The notes under the pieces are model-generated. The model was given only the letters and a program-made list of their open reading frames with translations, had not been told where the DNA came from and made no database searches. This document shows, in pieces, positions 1 to 8,764 of a stretch of DNA of 48,911 nt (positions are counted from its first letter, which is position 1; the number at the start of each line of letters is the position of its first letter). This stretch comes from Enterocloster bolteae. GTDB taxonomy: Bacteria; Bacillota; Clostridia; Lachnospirales; Lachnospiraceae. Location of the stretch: contig JAETNT010000029.1 of the NCBI GenBank assembly GCA_021772025.1, positions 1 to 48,911 on the forward strand, written 5' to 3'. The position numbers and the translations under genes were made by a program.

Positions 1-300
1 ATTTTTGGGGGATTGTTAATTCTTTCAACCGTGGCGGTGTGGTTTGTTTTCAGGAAAAGGGAAAACGTGTTTAATAGCCTCTTCACAGCCGGTAATTTGG
101 TTGTTTGTTCAGCGATAGGGCTTGTCTTGTATGGGAGTGAACGGATGAAGGTGGTACCGGCCGCATTGGTGCGGGAGGGAATCCATCAGACAAGGATACC
201 GTTCTCCAAAATCAATCTGATATTATGTATCATTACGGTAGCAGGCATGTTCATTATTGGCTTGAATGATATCTTAAAGTTAAAACAGGCGGACAGATAA
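1..300 (+). CDS. C-terminal part of an unidentified integral membrane protein (cut by window edge)
   Basis: The reading frame is open from the first base of the window to a TAA at 298-300, so the true start lies upstream; the TTG at 13 is probably internal. About 99 residues are visible. They contain a hydrophobic segment at the very start, a second around the sequence NLVVCSAIGLVLYG, a short basic stretch, and a last hydrophobic segment (LILCIITVAGMFIIGL) near the C-terminus. This is a multi-pass membrane protein. I do not recognise the family. It lies about 65 bases upstream of the VTT membrane protein on the same strand and may share its transcript, so a related membrane role is possible but not shown. 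Confidence 0.5.
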   Translation: MFGGLLILSTVAVWFVFRKRENVFNSLFTAGNLVVCSAIGLVLYGSERMKVVPAALVREGIHQTRIPFSKINLILCIITVAGMFIIGLNDILKLKQADR

Positions 301-366
301 TAGGAAAACAGTAAGCGTTGTGCTTTGAAAAAGTTCAACGCTTATTTGTGTCAATGGGGGATGGAG

Positions 367-1083
367 ATGAAGACAGTATTTCATACATATAAAAAACTAA
401 TTCTATTTATAGGAATGATAGCAGCCGTTTTAGCCTGCAACCATATATTTGGCTGGTCGGCCGTGTTGAGTGGAGCAGGAAGTTTGAATCTTCTCAGGCA
501 GATGGCAGAAGAAAACCTGATGAATGCAATTTTCCTGTACATCGTGATTACAGTTGTGGGATGTGTGGCGTTAACTCTGCCAGGGGTCACCTTTGCCGTT
601 CTGGCAGGACTGCTTTTCGGGCCGGTATTGGGAACAATCTGTTGTTCTATTGCTACTATGATAGGTGCCATGGCAGCGTTTCTGGCAGGCCGCTTTTTCC
701 TGAAGGATAGTATTAAACCGGTCGTTATGAAAAACAGATACCTTAAAAAGTGGCTTTTCGATGAAGCAGGTAAGAATGAACTGTTTGTGCTGATGATTAC
801 CAGGCTGGTACCTCTGTTCCCCTATAATCTTCAGAATTTTGCATATGGCGTTACGGATATTCCGTTCACCACCTACTCTGTATTCTCATTGATTTTTATG
901 CTGCCGGGTACAGCCATGTATACCATAGGAACATCAGGCTTAGCGGATAAGGAAAACAGGGTGCTTTATATCAGTATTGCGGTTATACTGGCAGTAATCG
1001 TCATGGGCATGGGAGTGTACTTCAAGAAAAAGTACGTGGTTCAGCCGGAGCGGGCGGAGGAGGCCAATGGACAGGAAAGTTAG
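367..1083 (+). CDS. VTT-domain (TVP38/TMEM64, DedA superfamily) membrane protein
   Basis: A predicted inner-membrane protein of about 238 residues. After an N-terminal membrane segment it has the typical VTT core: a hydrophobic stretch with LTLPGVTFAVLAGLLFGP, a glycine/alanine-rich segment (IGAMAAFLAGRFF), and the family-typical R-L-V-P-L-F-P-Y-N-LQNFAYG region followed by the F-LPGTAMYTIGTSG segment. A final membrane helix and a charged tail close the protein. Members of this superfamily are implicated in lipid scrambling or transport; the substrate here is unknown. The frame could start earlier (TTG at 325, ATG at 361). I prefer ATG 367 because a GGGGG run lies six bases upstream. The 3' end overlaps the Fe-S protein gene by 17 bases, so the two are probably translated together. 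Confidence 0.85.
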   Translation: MKTVFHTYKKLILFIGMIAAVLACNHIFGWSAVLSGAGSLNLLRQMAEENLMNAIFLYIVITVVGCVALTLPGVTFAVLAGLLFGPVLGTICCSIATMIGAMAAFLAGRFFLKDSIKPVVMKNRYLKKWLFDEAGKNELFVLMITRLVPLFPYNLQNFAYGVTDIPFTTYSVFSLIFMLPGTAMYTIGTSGLADKENRVLYISIAVILAVIVMGMGVYFKKKYVVQPERAEEANGQES

Positions 1084-2050
1084 GATAAAGGATGGAGACA
1101 AATGCATACACTGCCATCTCTGTCAGAAACGCTGTTCTTTTCTGACAAAGTACAAGGCGGATATTGGTGATACGGTTAAACTGAGGGAGCTTGCGTATCA
1201 CTGTTTCTTATGTGGAATATGTTCGCAGGTATGTCCCATAGGGATTGATGGCCGCGGTATTATATTGGACATGCGGCGGACTGAGGTAGAAGAGAACAAC
1301 GGGAAGTGCCGGGAAAAAGGATATGCAATGCTGTTGGCGGAAAAGAAAAATTATATCTTTCGGAATGAGCGGCATATGTCAGGCAGAAGTGTACTGTTTC
1401 CAGGATGCAATTTCCCGTCCTTTTATCCGAAGACTACCAGGAAATTAATCAAAATACTGAAGGATGAGGCAGACATGGGGGTGCTGTTTGACTGTTGCGG
1501 CAAACCGGTGTCGGAACTTGGACTGGAAGAACAGGAAGGGAAGATAATCAGGCGGCTCAATGAGAGACTTCGTGCTGCAGATATACAGGAAATCGTTATG
1601 CTCTGTCCCAATTGTTATTATTTCCTGAAGGATAAGCTGGAAATACAGGTCCTTAGTATTTATGAAAAATTATCACAACTTGGAATAGGGCAGAAGGTAG
1701 AGGGGAAGGGAGGTCTGTTCCTGCCGTGTCCGGACAGGAAAGAACAGCAGTGGGTATCATGGCTGGCACCATTCCTTCTGGAGAACCCCCAAATTATAGA
1801 GGGGACCCAGTGCTGTGGATTGGGAGGCTGTGCAGGAGGAAAGGAACCGGATCTGGCCAGAGGTATGGCATGCAATGTGGCAGAGGAAGGATATGAGCAT
1901 GTCTATACGTATTGTGCATCCTGTGCTGGGAACCTGACGCGTAATGGCGGTCAGGGTGTCTCGCACCTTCTGACAGAAATCCTGGATTGCCATGAACAGC
2001 CGGATGTGGCAAAGTCAATGATAAACAGGATGATGACTAGATTCTGGTAA
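1067..2050 (+). CDS. Fe-S oxidoreductase with two 4Fe-4S ferredoxin motifs and CCG domains (HdrB/GlpC-like)
   Basis: A 327-residue soluble redox protein. The N-terminus carries two ferredoxin-type clusters: C13, C16, C19, C23 (CIHCHLCQKRC) and C46, C49, C52, C56 (CFLCGICSQVCP). The rest contains two cysteine-rich CCG-type modules as in heterodisulfide reductase HdrB and GlpC: an LFPGC...FDCCG...CPNC set and a second set with TQCCGLGGC...YCASC. Such proteins pass electrons between a flavin or quinone partner and a disulfide or organic acid substrate. No partner dehydrogenase is visible. It starts inside the VTT gene behind a GGAGGAGG ribosome binding site, so it probably works with, or is at least co-expressed with, the membrane protein. 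The exact substrate cannot be told from sequence. Confidence 0.85.
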   Translation: MDRKVRIKDGDKCIHCHLCQKRCSFLTKYKADIGDTVKLRELAYHCFLCGICSQVCPIGIDGRGIILDMRRTEVEENNGKCREKGYAMLLAEKKNYIFRNERHMSGRSVLFPGCNFPSFYPKTTRKLIKILKDEADMGVLFDCCGKPVSELGLEEQEGKIIRRLNERLRAADIQEIVMLCPNCYYFLKDKLEIQVLSIYEKLSQLGIGQKVEGKGGLFLPCPDRKEQQWVSWLAPFLLENPQIIEGTQCCGLGGCAGGKEPDLARGMACNVAEEGYEHVYTYCASCAGNLTRNGGQGVSHLLTEILDCHEQPDVAKSMINRMMTRFW

Positions 2051-2074
2051 GGGTCTTGGGAGAGGGAAGGATAG

Positions 2075-2289
2075 ATGACAAAAGAGGAAATCAAAAAACT
2101 TATAGGTGCTGCGGACAGATGAACCTTTTTCGGATGGAGCTGTATCAGAGGTATTTCCTATGAAGCAATTTTATGCTTTGATTGGCGGACCATCTTATAA
2201 TCATATGACAATGGACGGGACATTGTCAAGGAACTGTATAAAGCTCTCCCTTTGTTGCTATTTATATTCTTATTTGATATACTTAAGTG
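2075..2289 (+). pseudogene. possible decayed short gene in the gap upstream of HHK1
   Basis: A plausible start (ATG 2075, after GAGGGAAGG) reads MTKEEIKKLIGAADR and then stops at 2120. A continuation in another frame (about 2106-2207) reads DEPFSDGAVSEVFPMKQFYALIGG and further, and the original frame resumes at about 2207 with GRDIVKELYKALPLL before a stop near 2289. Two compensating frame changes would restore one small protein. No family is recognised. The last part overlaps a good promoter, which argues against coding, so this is a weak call and the stretch may simply be intergenic. Confidence 0.2.
2255..2283 (+). promoter_or_regulatory. sigma-A type promoter for HHK1-SBP1
   Basis: TTGCTA (2255-2260), 17 bases, then TATACT (2278-2283). 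It matches the vegetative consensus at four of six and five of six positions with ideal spacing, about 60 bases before the preferred HHK1 start. Confidence 0.5.
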
Positions 2290-2345
2290 AATTACTATGT
2301 ATGTGAACAAAGTAAAATAAGCTAATGAGGAACATTGGGGTAAAC

Positions 2346-4898
2346 ATGAGAAAAATAAGAGCGAGTGAACCCAGAGTGTGGAAAATAAGCAGGAATATAT
2401 TGGGCGTGGTCCTTGCGATGATGGTTGCAGGACTGCTCTTTCTCTATGCAAGGATGGCGCAGCAGACCATGTATGCGGAAAGTTCTCAGTATTTGAATGA
2501 GGTATCTCTGCAGATGGCGGCGGCGATTGAGAAGCACTGCAGCAGCCAGTGGACGATGTTAGATATGTTTTATCGGTATTTGATGGATATGTCGGGAGGA
2601 GATCTTGAAAAGTTCCAGGATTATGCTATGCGGGAACAGCCTGATTGGGGATTTGAGACCCTCTGTCTGATTGATGAAAATTCCCAGTACTATGACAGGA
2701 CACACACATATTCACTTTTAACTTATAAAGACGTGACGGGCCGTCTTCTGACAGAACACAACAAAGCGATTGTTGATAATGTGATTTATGAAGATGAAAA
2801 TCGGTTGATTTTTTTTATGCCAATCGAGGAGCTTAAAATCAATGGCAAGGAGATGAAAGCGATCGGTGTAAGCTATGACACAGATAAGCTGTTCCGTGTC
2901 CTGCAGATTGAGGCATTTCAGGGGCAGAGTAATCTGTATGTGATACACGAAGATGGGACGGAGGTGTTTTCTGCTGTCAATAGTGAAGGGGTAAAGGGAT
3001 ATAATCTGCTGAACAGCCTGGAAAAACTGACCTTTAAAAACGGTTCCCCAGAGGAATTCCGCAGGGGACTTGAGACCGGCAGCAGAGAGGATAATCTGAT
3101 GACCGTGGAGTTTGAGGGGAAGGATTATTATATCAATCATACTCCGATTACAGGTGAAAACTGGATTCTTGTGAGTATGATTCCTGTTGAAGCGGTGAGC
3201 GGAAAGATGGAACAGTACTCTTATCATGCATTCTTTTTGATGGCTGGTGTATGCGCCCTGATTATTATAGGATTTGTTATCTTCTATTCTGATGCGGCGA
3301 AGCAGATACTTCGGGCGGAGGAGAAGGCGAGAAAGGCGGCTGAAAGCGCAAATGAAGCCAAAACAAATTTCTTTACAAGTATGTCCCACGACATTCGTAC
3401 TCCAATGAATGCCATCATCGGCATGACGGAAATAGCGGTAAATCATCTGGATGATCCGAATAAAACCATGAACTGTCTGGGTCAGATCCGCAGATCCGGA
3501 AAACTGCTGGTTGGACTTGTCAATGATATTTTAGACATGGCAAAAATAGAAAGCGGAAAAATGGAAATCCATGCCGAAAGAACATCCTTAGCGGAGCTGA
3601 TTGAAAATATTGTCGTGGTGATAACTCCGCTGGTGAAAGAGAAAAACCAGGATTTCCAGATTTGTATCCGGGAAGTCCGCCATGAACATCTGATGCTTGA
3701 TTCTGTCCGGATGAACCAGGTTCTGATGAATCTGATTTCCAATGCGATAAAATTCACTCCGGAGGGCGGAAGCATCCGGGTTACGGTTGAGGAAAGCTTA
3801 TCACCACATCCTGGGCAGGCGCATTTTACCTTTACCGTATCGGACACCGGCATGGGGATGAGTCGGGAATTCCAGAACAATATTTTTACAGCGTTTGTAC
3901 GTGAGCGTGATTCACGGGTGGATCATATTGAGGGGAGCGGCCTGGGGATGGCGATTACAGGGATGATTGTCGCTAACATGGGCGGAAGTATCCGTGTGGA
4001 GAGCGAACCGGGGATGGGAAGTATCTTTACTGTGGAGCTGGATTTCTGTCGGGCGGAGCCTGAAATGGATTCTGAATCGGAGGGAATAGCGATATCTTCG
4101 GTAAAGTGCCTTCTGGTAGAAGCAGACCCGGAGATATGTAAATGTGTATGTGAATTTATGAATGGACTGGGACTGGTACCCAGTACAGCCGGCAGTGGTT
4201 TGGAAGCAGTAGAACTGATGAGGACGGCCCGTGAGAAAGGGGAGGATTACCAGCTTGTCATTCTGGATAGGGGGCTTGCGGTTTATGATGCCTGTGAGGC
4301 TGTGCGCAGACTCAAAGAGCTTGCTGGGGAAAGGCAGCTGACTATCCTTCTGGCCGCCTATGACTGGGCTGATATGGAAACGAAAGCCTCGGAAGCCGGA
4401 GTGGACGGTTTTGTGCGCAAACCAATCTTTAAGTCCACACTGGAGCAGATTGTCAGGCAGTATGTGCTTCATACGGAAGCTGTCCGGAGACCGGAGTGTG
4501 CAGAAACGCCCATTCTGGCAGGAAAACGGATTCTTCTGGTGGAAGACAATCTGATTAATCAGGAGATTGTAAAAGAACTGCTGGAACAAACGGGGGCTGC
4601 GGTTGATGCGGCGTATAATGGAAGGGAAGGTGCAGACCGGTATGCCAGTATGGAAGATGGATATTATGACCTGATTCTGATGGACATTCAGATGCCGGTT
4701 ATGAATGGATATGAAGCGACACGGCTGATTCGCGGCATGAATCGCCGGGATGCGGGAAGTATCCCGATTTTTGCCATGACGGCAGATGCATTCGCAGAGG
4801 ACATTGCCATGGCCAGACAGGCCGGAATGGACAGACATCTTTCCAAGCCGATTGATGCTGTTTCGCTGATGCAGGAGATAACCCGCGTCTTAATATAA
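2346..4898 (+). CDS. HHK1: hybrid sensor histidine kinase, Cache-like sensor, tandem receivers
   Basis: About 850 residues from ATG 2346, chosen because GGGG lies five bases upstream; ATG 2325 is an in-frame alternative without a site. Order: cytoplasmic tail, membrane helix (about 20-40), an extracellular region of about 250 residues of probable double-Cache type, second membrane helix (about 295-317), HisKA with the phospho-acceptor H348 in SMSHDIRTPMNAIIGM, HATPase (N box near 456 NQVLMNLISNAIKF, G box SDTGMGM, G2 GSGLGMAI near 530), first receiver, second receiver. The first receiver is altered: its acidic pocket reads VEAD and the Asp (D641) sits in ILDRGLAVYD instead of the usual DxxMPxMdG. 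The second (about 728-850) is canonical with D780 in LMDIQMPVMNG and a conserved K in LSKPID. It has no DNA-binding output. The downstream SBP1 gene begins about 24 bases later, so kinase and lipoprotein probably form a pair. Confidence 0.9.
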   Translation: MRKIRASEPRVWKISRNILGVVLAMMVAGLLFLYARMAQQTMYAESSQYLNEVSLQMAAAIEKHCSSQWTMLDMFYRYLMDMSGGDLEKFQDYAMREQPDWGFETLCLIDENSQYYDRTHTYSLLTYKDVTGRLLTEHNKAIVDNVIYEDENRLIFFMPIEELKINGKEMKAIGVSYDTDKLFRVLQIEAFQGQSNLYVIHEDGTEVFSAVNSEGVKGYNLLNSLEKLTFKNGSPEEFRRGLETGSREDNLMTVEFEGKDYYINHTPITGENWILVSMIPVEAVSGKMEQYSYHAFFLMAGVCALIIIGFVIFYSDAAKQILRAEEKARKAAESANEAKTNFFTSMSHDIRTPMNAIIGMTEIAVNHLDDPNKTMNCLGQIRRSGKLLVGLVNDILDMAKIESGKMEIHAERTSLAELIENIVVVITPLVKEKNQDFQICIREVRHEHLMLDSVRMNQVLMNLISNAIKFTPEGGSIRVTVEESLSPHPGQAHFTFTVSDTGMGMSREFQNNIFTAFVRERDSRVDHIEGSGLGMAITGMIVANMGGSIRVESEPGMGSIFTVELDFCRAEPEMDSESEGIAISSVKCLLVEADPEICKCVCEFMNGLGLVPSTAGSGLEAVELMRTAREKGEDYQLVILDRGLAVYDACEAVRRLKELAGERQLTILLAAYDWADMETKASEAGVDGFVRKPIFKSTLEQIVRQYVLHTEAVRRPECAETPILAGKRILLVEDNLINQEIVKELLEQTGAAVDAAYNGREGADRYASMEDGYYDLILMDIQMPVMNGYEATRLIRGMNRRDAGSIPIFAMTADAFAEDIAMARQAGMDRHLSKPIDAVSLMQEITRVLI

Positions 4899-4922
4899 AA
4901 TAAAGGAAGAGGGACCTTGAAG

Positions 4923-6797
4923 ATGAAGCTTGGAAATTATCTTTGTATATCTGCGCTGGTTCTGACTGTACTGACATTATCATCGTGCGGGAAAAAGCAC
5001 AATGAAGAAATTGACGGTTTTGCTGCTCCGGGGACAGAAAATGACAGAGTGACCGTTACCCTGTACGGTATCCAGCCGCTGCCTCACTTTGAGGAGGCAG
5101 TGGAGAATAAATTTCCGAATATTGACCTGGTGCAGTATCTGTATACAGGAGATTACGCTGAGTGTGAATTCACAGCCAGAATTAAGAGCGGGGATACCTG
5201 CGATATTATGATGGCCAAGGCCGGACGTATCGCTCTTCTGGACACCACGGAGAGCCTGATGGATTTGTCGACCATGTCTTTTCCTGCTAACTATACAAAA
5301 AATGCGCTGCCGCAGAATGAGAGGGGGGAGATTTATTTTGTTCCGGGGCCCCTGAGTTTTAATGCATATATTTATAACAAAACACTGTTTGAGGAGCATG
5401 GATGGGAGGTGCCGGAAAGTTTTGAAGAATATCTGGCGCTGTGCAGGCAGATCGATGATTCCGGGATCCGGGGATGTGAGTTCCCGTTGGGTCATGCCAA
5501 TATGCCCATGTATGTGTTCTGTGTAAGACTCGCAATGGACTATATGACTACGGTGGAGGGGCAGACATGGTATGAGGACTTTCTGGCAGGCAGGGCGTCT
5601 TCCCAGGAACCCCTGGAAGACACTCTGGATGTATACAGCCGGATGATGGATGAGGGGATTATCCGCGTGGAGGATTTATCGCTGAGTTCTGAAGAAAGGC
5701 TTGAACTGCTCCGGAACCGGCAGCTGGCTATGACAACTGCTGAAATCAATACAATCAAAGCATTAAATGAAGAGGGAACGGATGAGTTTGCCTTTTATCC
5801 CCAGTATGGGGTGGCGGACAACCAGGGCTGGCTCCTGAGCCTTGGATATTATTTTGGCGCTGGAAAATATCTGGAGCAGCCTGAGAATATGGCTAAGCGG
5901 GAAGCGGTCATGGATATTCTGGAGTTTATCTCGACAGATGAAGGACAGAATTTATTGATTGAGGACAATATCGGAATGGTATCCACTGTGAAAGGCGCGG
6001 TTATCCCTGCCGACAAGGTGTTTGACGGAATCAGGAGGGCGGTCATGCAGGGAAACTATGTGATGCGCCCTGTCCTGGGCAGCCTGATTCCTGTCCTTCA
6101 GCCGGAGTTGACCTCTTATATCAGAGGTGATATTTCTAAGAAAGAAATCATGCAGCATTGCAGGGAAGTTATGGAAGGAAAAGTAAAAGAGGAAGTTTCT
6201 ATTGGAATAGCTGCAGAGAATTTTGACATTCTGGAAACTGCGCAGCTGAAGGCTGATACCATGCGGGAAGTGCTTGGAACGGATGTGGCTCTTATGGGTG
6301 TGTCGGAAGCAGGAGGCTTTGATCCAGTGCAGGGTGTCCTGTCGAAGCTTTATGCAGGAACAATTGGAGAGCAGGATGTGAAGCGGATTGCACAAAGGAA
6401 TGATACGGTACCGGTTTACTGCTGGACTGCACAGGTCAAAGGTGAGAAACTGCTGGAAATTCTTGATTACGGCGCTTATTCAGAAAAAGAGCGTGAGGCG
6501 GAAGAGACAGAGCATTTTCATCCATATGCCGTGGCAGGCATGATGGTACGTTATGAGCGGAATGCCAGAATAGGAGCGCGGATTGCGGAAGCGGCCATGG
6601 TGGACGGAAGCGCGATAGAACCGGATAAAAGCTATTCAGTGGCCTATCTGGAAGGCGTGTTGGAACCGGAACAGGTATCGGAACCGAAAAGAACGGGCCG
6701 GCTTCTGACCGAGGTCCTGACTGAAAAAATAAAGGCGGAGGGATGCGTCAAACCGGGCAGTGTCAGCATTTACTACACGTTTGATATAAAAGAATAA
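4923..6797 (+). CDS. SBP1: solute-binding lipoprotein fused to a divergent 5'-nucleotidase C-terminal-like domain
   Basis: About 624 residues from ATG 4923, with GGAAGAGGG nine bases upstream. A lipoprotein signal ends in LSSC (C22), so the protein is anchored on the outer face of the membrane. Residues about 40-400 have the layout of an ABC-type extracellular sugar-binding protein (SBP family 1): an early VTVTLYG strand, an ARIKSGDTCDIMM segment, INTIKALNE and the FISTDEGQNLL motif. Instead of ending there at roughly 430 residues, a further domain of about 190 residues follows. By position and pattern (LKADTMREVL, VKGEKLLEILDYG, IEPDKSYSVAYL, GRLLTEVLTEKI) it matches the 5'-nucleotidase C-terminal domain seen more clearly in SBP2. 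It lacks the NGGGIR phosphate-binding motif. No metallophosphatase domain is present, so hydrolysis is not expected. Ligand sensing with HHK1 is inferred from adjacency and from the absence of a permease. Confidence 0.75.
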   Translation: MKLGNYLCISALVLTVLTLSSCGKKHNEEIDGFAAPGTENDRVTVTLYGIQPLPHFEEAVENKFPNIDLVQYLYTGDYAECEFTARIKSGDTCDIMMAKAGRIALLDTTESLMDLSTMSFPANYTKNALPQNERGEIYFVPGPLSFNAYIYNKTLFEEHGWEVPESFEEYLALCRQIDDSGIRGCEFPLGHANMPMYVFCVRLAMDYMTTVEGQTWYEDFLAGRASSQEPLEDTLDVYSRMMDEGIIRVEDLSLSSEERLELLRNRQLAMTTAEINTIKALNEEGTDEFAFYPQYGVADNQGWLLSLGYYFGAGKYLEQPENMAKREAVMDILEFISTDEGQNLLIEDNIGMVSTVKGAVIPADKVFDGIRRAVMQGNYVMRPVLGSLIPVLQPELTSYIRGDISKKEIMQHCREVMEGKVKEEVSIGIAAENFDILETAQLKADTMREVLGTDVALMGVSEAGGFDPVQGVLSKLYAGTIGEQDVKRIAQRNDTVPVYCWTAQVKGEKLLEILDYGAYSEKEREAEETEHFHPYAVAGMMVRYERNARIGARIAEAAMVDGSAIEPDKSYSVAYLEGVLEPEQVSEPKRTGRLLTEVLTEKIKAEGCVKPGSVSIYYTFDIKE

Positions 6798-6948
6798 TTT
6801 TGTCCAGAAGTTCCGGGGAATCACTGCTGATTCATTTGGATGGCAACCTGCACGGAAACAATGGAGTGGGGGTTGGCTGCAACTATAAACTATAATTGAA
6901 GAGCATGGGAATATATCTGATATAAGCATTGGATATAAACAAAGAAAA

Positions 6949-6976
6949 GACCGGCTGATGCAGCTGGTCCTTTTTG
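6949..6976 (+). terminator. rho-independent terminator after HHK1-SBP1
   Basis: A nine-base stem GACCGGCTG (6949-6957) and CAGCTGGTC (6961-6969) with loop ATG, one G-U pair, followed by CTTTTTG. It lies about 150 bases after the SBP1 stop. The rest of the gap 6798-7034 holds no gene I can support. Confidence 0.8.
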
Positions 6977-7034
6977 CTATTCATATGATTTTTAATAAAA
7001 ATAAAAAAGAAACCGAAATGTAACCTTTAAGATG

Positions 7035-7153
7035 TATAATCCCAGATATTTCAGTATTGCAGAAGGAGGATATCACCGGACGTAAACTCTGCCGTCAGGG
7101 AGGTGTGATTCAAGCGGGCCACACCTTCTCTTATGAGTATTCCGGGAGTTTAC
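7035..7153 (+). promoter_or_regulatory. putative promoter -10 box and structured 5' leader of the repeat lipoprotein
   Basis: A perfect TATAAT (7035-7040) without a clear -35 box is followed by a leader with nested inverted repeats: outer GTAAACTC (7082-7089) with GAGTTTAC (7146-7153), inner AGGTGTG (7101-7107) with CACACCT (7120-7126). The structure ends about 38 bases before the coding start at 7191. It matches no riboswitch class that I can recognise by eye. Confidence 0.35.
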
Positions 7154-7190
7154 ACAGAAGAGAAAATGAATTCATCGAAGGAGAAACCAT

Positions 7191-8715
7191 ATGAAATACA
7201 AGAAAAGAAAATTGCTTTATGTATCTGTCATGCTCTGCCTCACGGCATTGTGTTCCTGTTCGCAAAAGGAGTATGGGACAGAGAAGAATCCGGCCGGTGT
7301 GGGGCAGGTGATGTACTATGACGGCACGGAAGCATTAAAAGAAAAGAATCGTTTTAAGGCGGAAATAGTACTGGAGGATGTTGTCCGCGGAGAGACGGCC
7401 CAGGATATATTCGCAGCTGCCGGCGGGTATGCGGACTACCATGAGGCGTTGGAACTCAGCGATGAGGAAGAACTTATGGTGGCCAGATTTACATTTACCC
7501 TCTCGGATGTGCAGGAAAATACTACAGTAGACATAGGGGAGCGGGATGTGAATATATTTAAACTTGTTTCCGAAAGTGGAACAACCTATGATTACTTCCT
7601 GCAGCGAAGATACATAGATGATAACTTATTTGACAATGCCAAAGAGGGGACAACGCAGACAGGAGCTCGGAGACTATGAGATTGAACTGAAAGTGAACAA
7701 TGTGCTGAGGGGAGAAGCAGCAGAAGAACAGCTCTATGACTTATCTGCCTATGTTTTGAGCGAACAGAAGATATTAGACAGCCAGGAGTATATGTTAATC
7801 AATCTGACTGTAAATATACCGTCCGCCCACTTGGACGATGATGCTTTACTGATTATAGATTCAATGGACTTTGGGGTTATTAACAGTAAAACCGGCAAGG
7901 AATACGGCTATGAACCCCTTTTGTATCTCAGACCCCATGACCTTTGCAGCATTGCGCCGGGAGGTACAGCCACCGGCTGGATTGGCGTGATAATTGATAA
8001 ATCGGATGATTCTCCGACAATGTATTACCAGAGCCTTAATGATAAAATGCTTTATTTCAAGTTGGATAAGGCATATGATGTGCCAGACGGATTTGCCTCC
8101 TACAATTCCAGTCCGGTTTTTTTTAGAAAATCCAATCAGGGATATCAATCAAAAAAGGGACATTGGAATAACCCATATGAAATGGGGGAAACAGTGGATT
8201 TGAATTATATGCCAATGCGCGATGAGAAACTGGGTTCCCCGTTTTCCGGGAATATCTGTGTGCAGGAAGCATATAGAGGTGAGCTGGCAGAAAAGTTCCT
8301 TCACCCCTCCTATTATTATCTCTCAGAGTTTGATAAAGAATTGATTGTATTGAAAATCGCAGTCAATGTAAAAGAGGTGGATGGGAACAATGCCCCCCAA
8401 TTTGATGCGGACAGCTATACCATACTCACCGGGCAGGGCGGTGAAGTAGTCGCGTGGACACTCTATGGGGACACTCTAAAAACAGAAGAAATCCAACAGG
8501 TTTATCCTGGTGGTGAAGCAGAAGGATATGTGGCCTTTCAGGTTCCAAAGGGGATTGAACGCTTTGTGCTGACCTATGGCAACGCATTCACCGGCATTGT
8601 CGATAATGCGTGGATTTCTTTGGATTTTTCAGATCATATACCGGAGGATGTTGCAGGGGAGCTTGAAAAAAGCGGACGGATTTCGTATGGAATAATTCCA
8701 AAGATTTGTAAGTAA
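7191..8715 (+). pseudogene. lipoprotein with three tandem DUF4352-like beta-sandwich repeats, interrupted by a frameshift
   Basis: ATG 7191 follows AAGGAG. A lipoprotein signal ends in LCSC. The frame starting here stops at 7677-7679, while the frame 7618-8715 continues the same protein; the switch falls at about 7640-7665 (the joined sequence would read NLFDNAKEGTTQ then QELGDYEIELK). The product would be about 505 residues with three repeats. Each repeat has an RGE motif (VVRGETAQDIF, VLRGEAAEEQL, AYRGELAEKFL), then a hydrophobic strand (LMVARFTFTLSDV, YMLINLTVNIPSA, LIVLKIAVNVKEV) and, at least in the first two, a segment like F-L-V-x-S-x-x-G-x-x-Y. This pattern resembles DUF4352-type extracellular immunoglobulin-like domains; the match is by eye. 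The role is unknown. It may be a true pseudogene or a sequencing indel, because both halves look otherwise intact and keep family-like sequence to a natural stop. Confidence 0.65.
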
Positions 8716-8731
8716 TCAGATAAAAAATCTG

Positions 8732-8764
8732 AGGCAGACACCGCTTTCGTGTCTGCCTATTTTT
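8732..8764. terminator. bidirectional terminator between the lipoprotein and the XRE gene
   Basis: A ten-base perfect stem AGGCAGACAC (8732-8741) and GTGTCTGCCT (8749-8758) with loop CGCTTTC, followed by ATTTTT on the plus strand. It overlaps the stop codon of the reverse XRE gene, and an A-rich run on the other side (AAAAAATCTG) gives U residues for the reverse transcript. Confidence 0.85.

Noticed and set aside
2718..3446. 242-codon reverse frame inside HHK1
   Set aside because: It is antisense to the strongly conserved kinase region, has no ribosome binding site and resembles no family. The same holds for the long reverse frame at 3912-4838.
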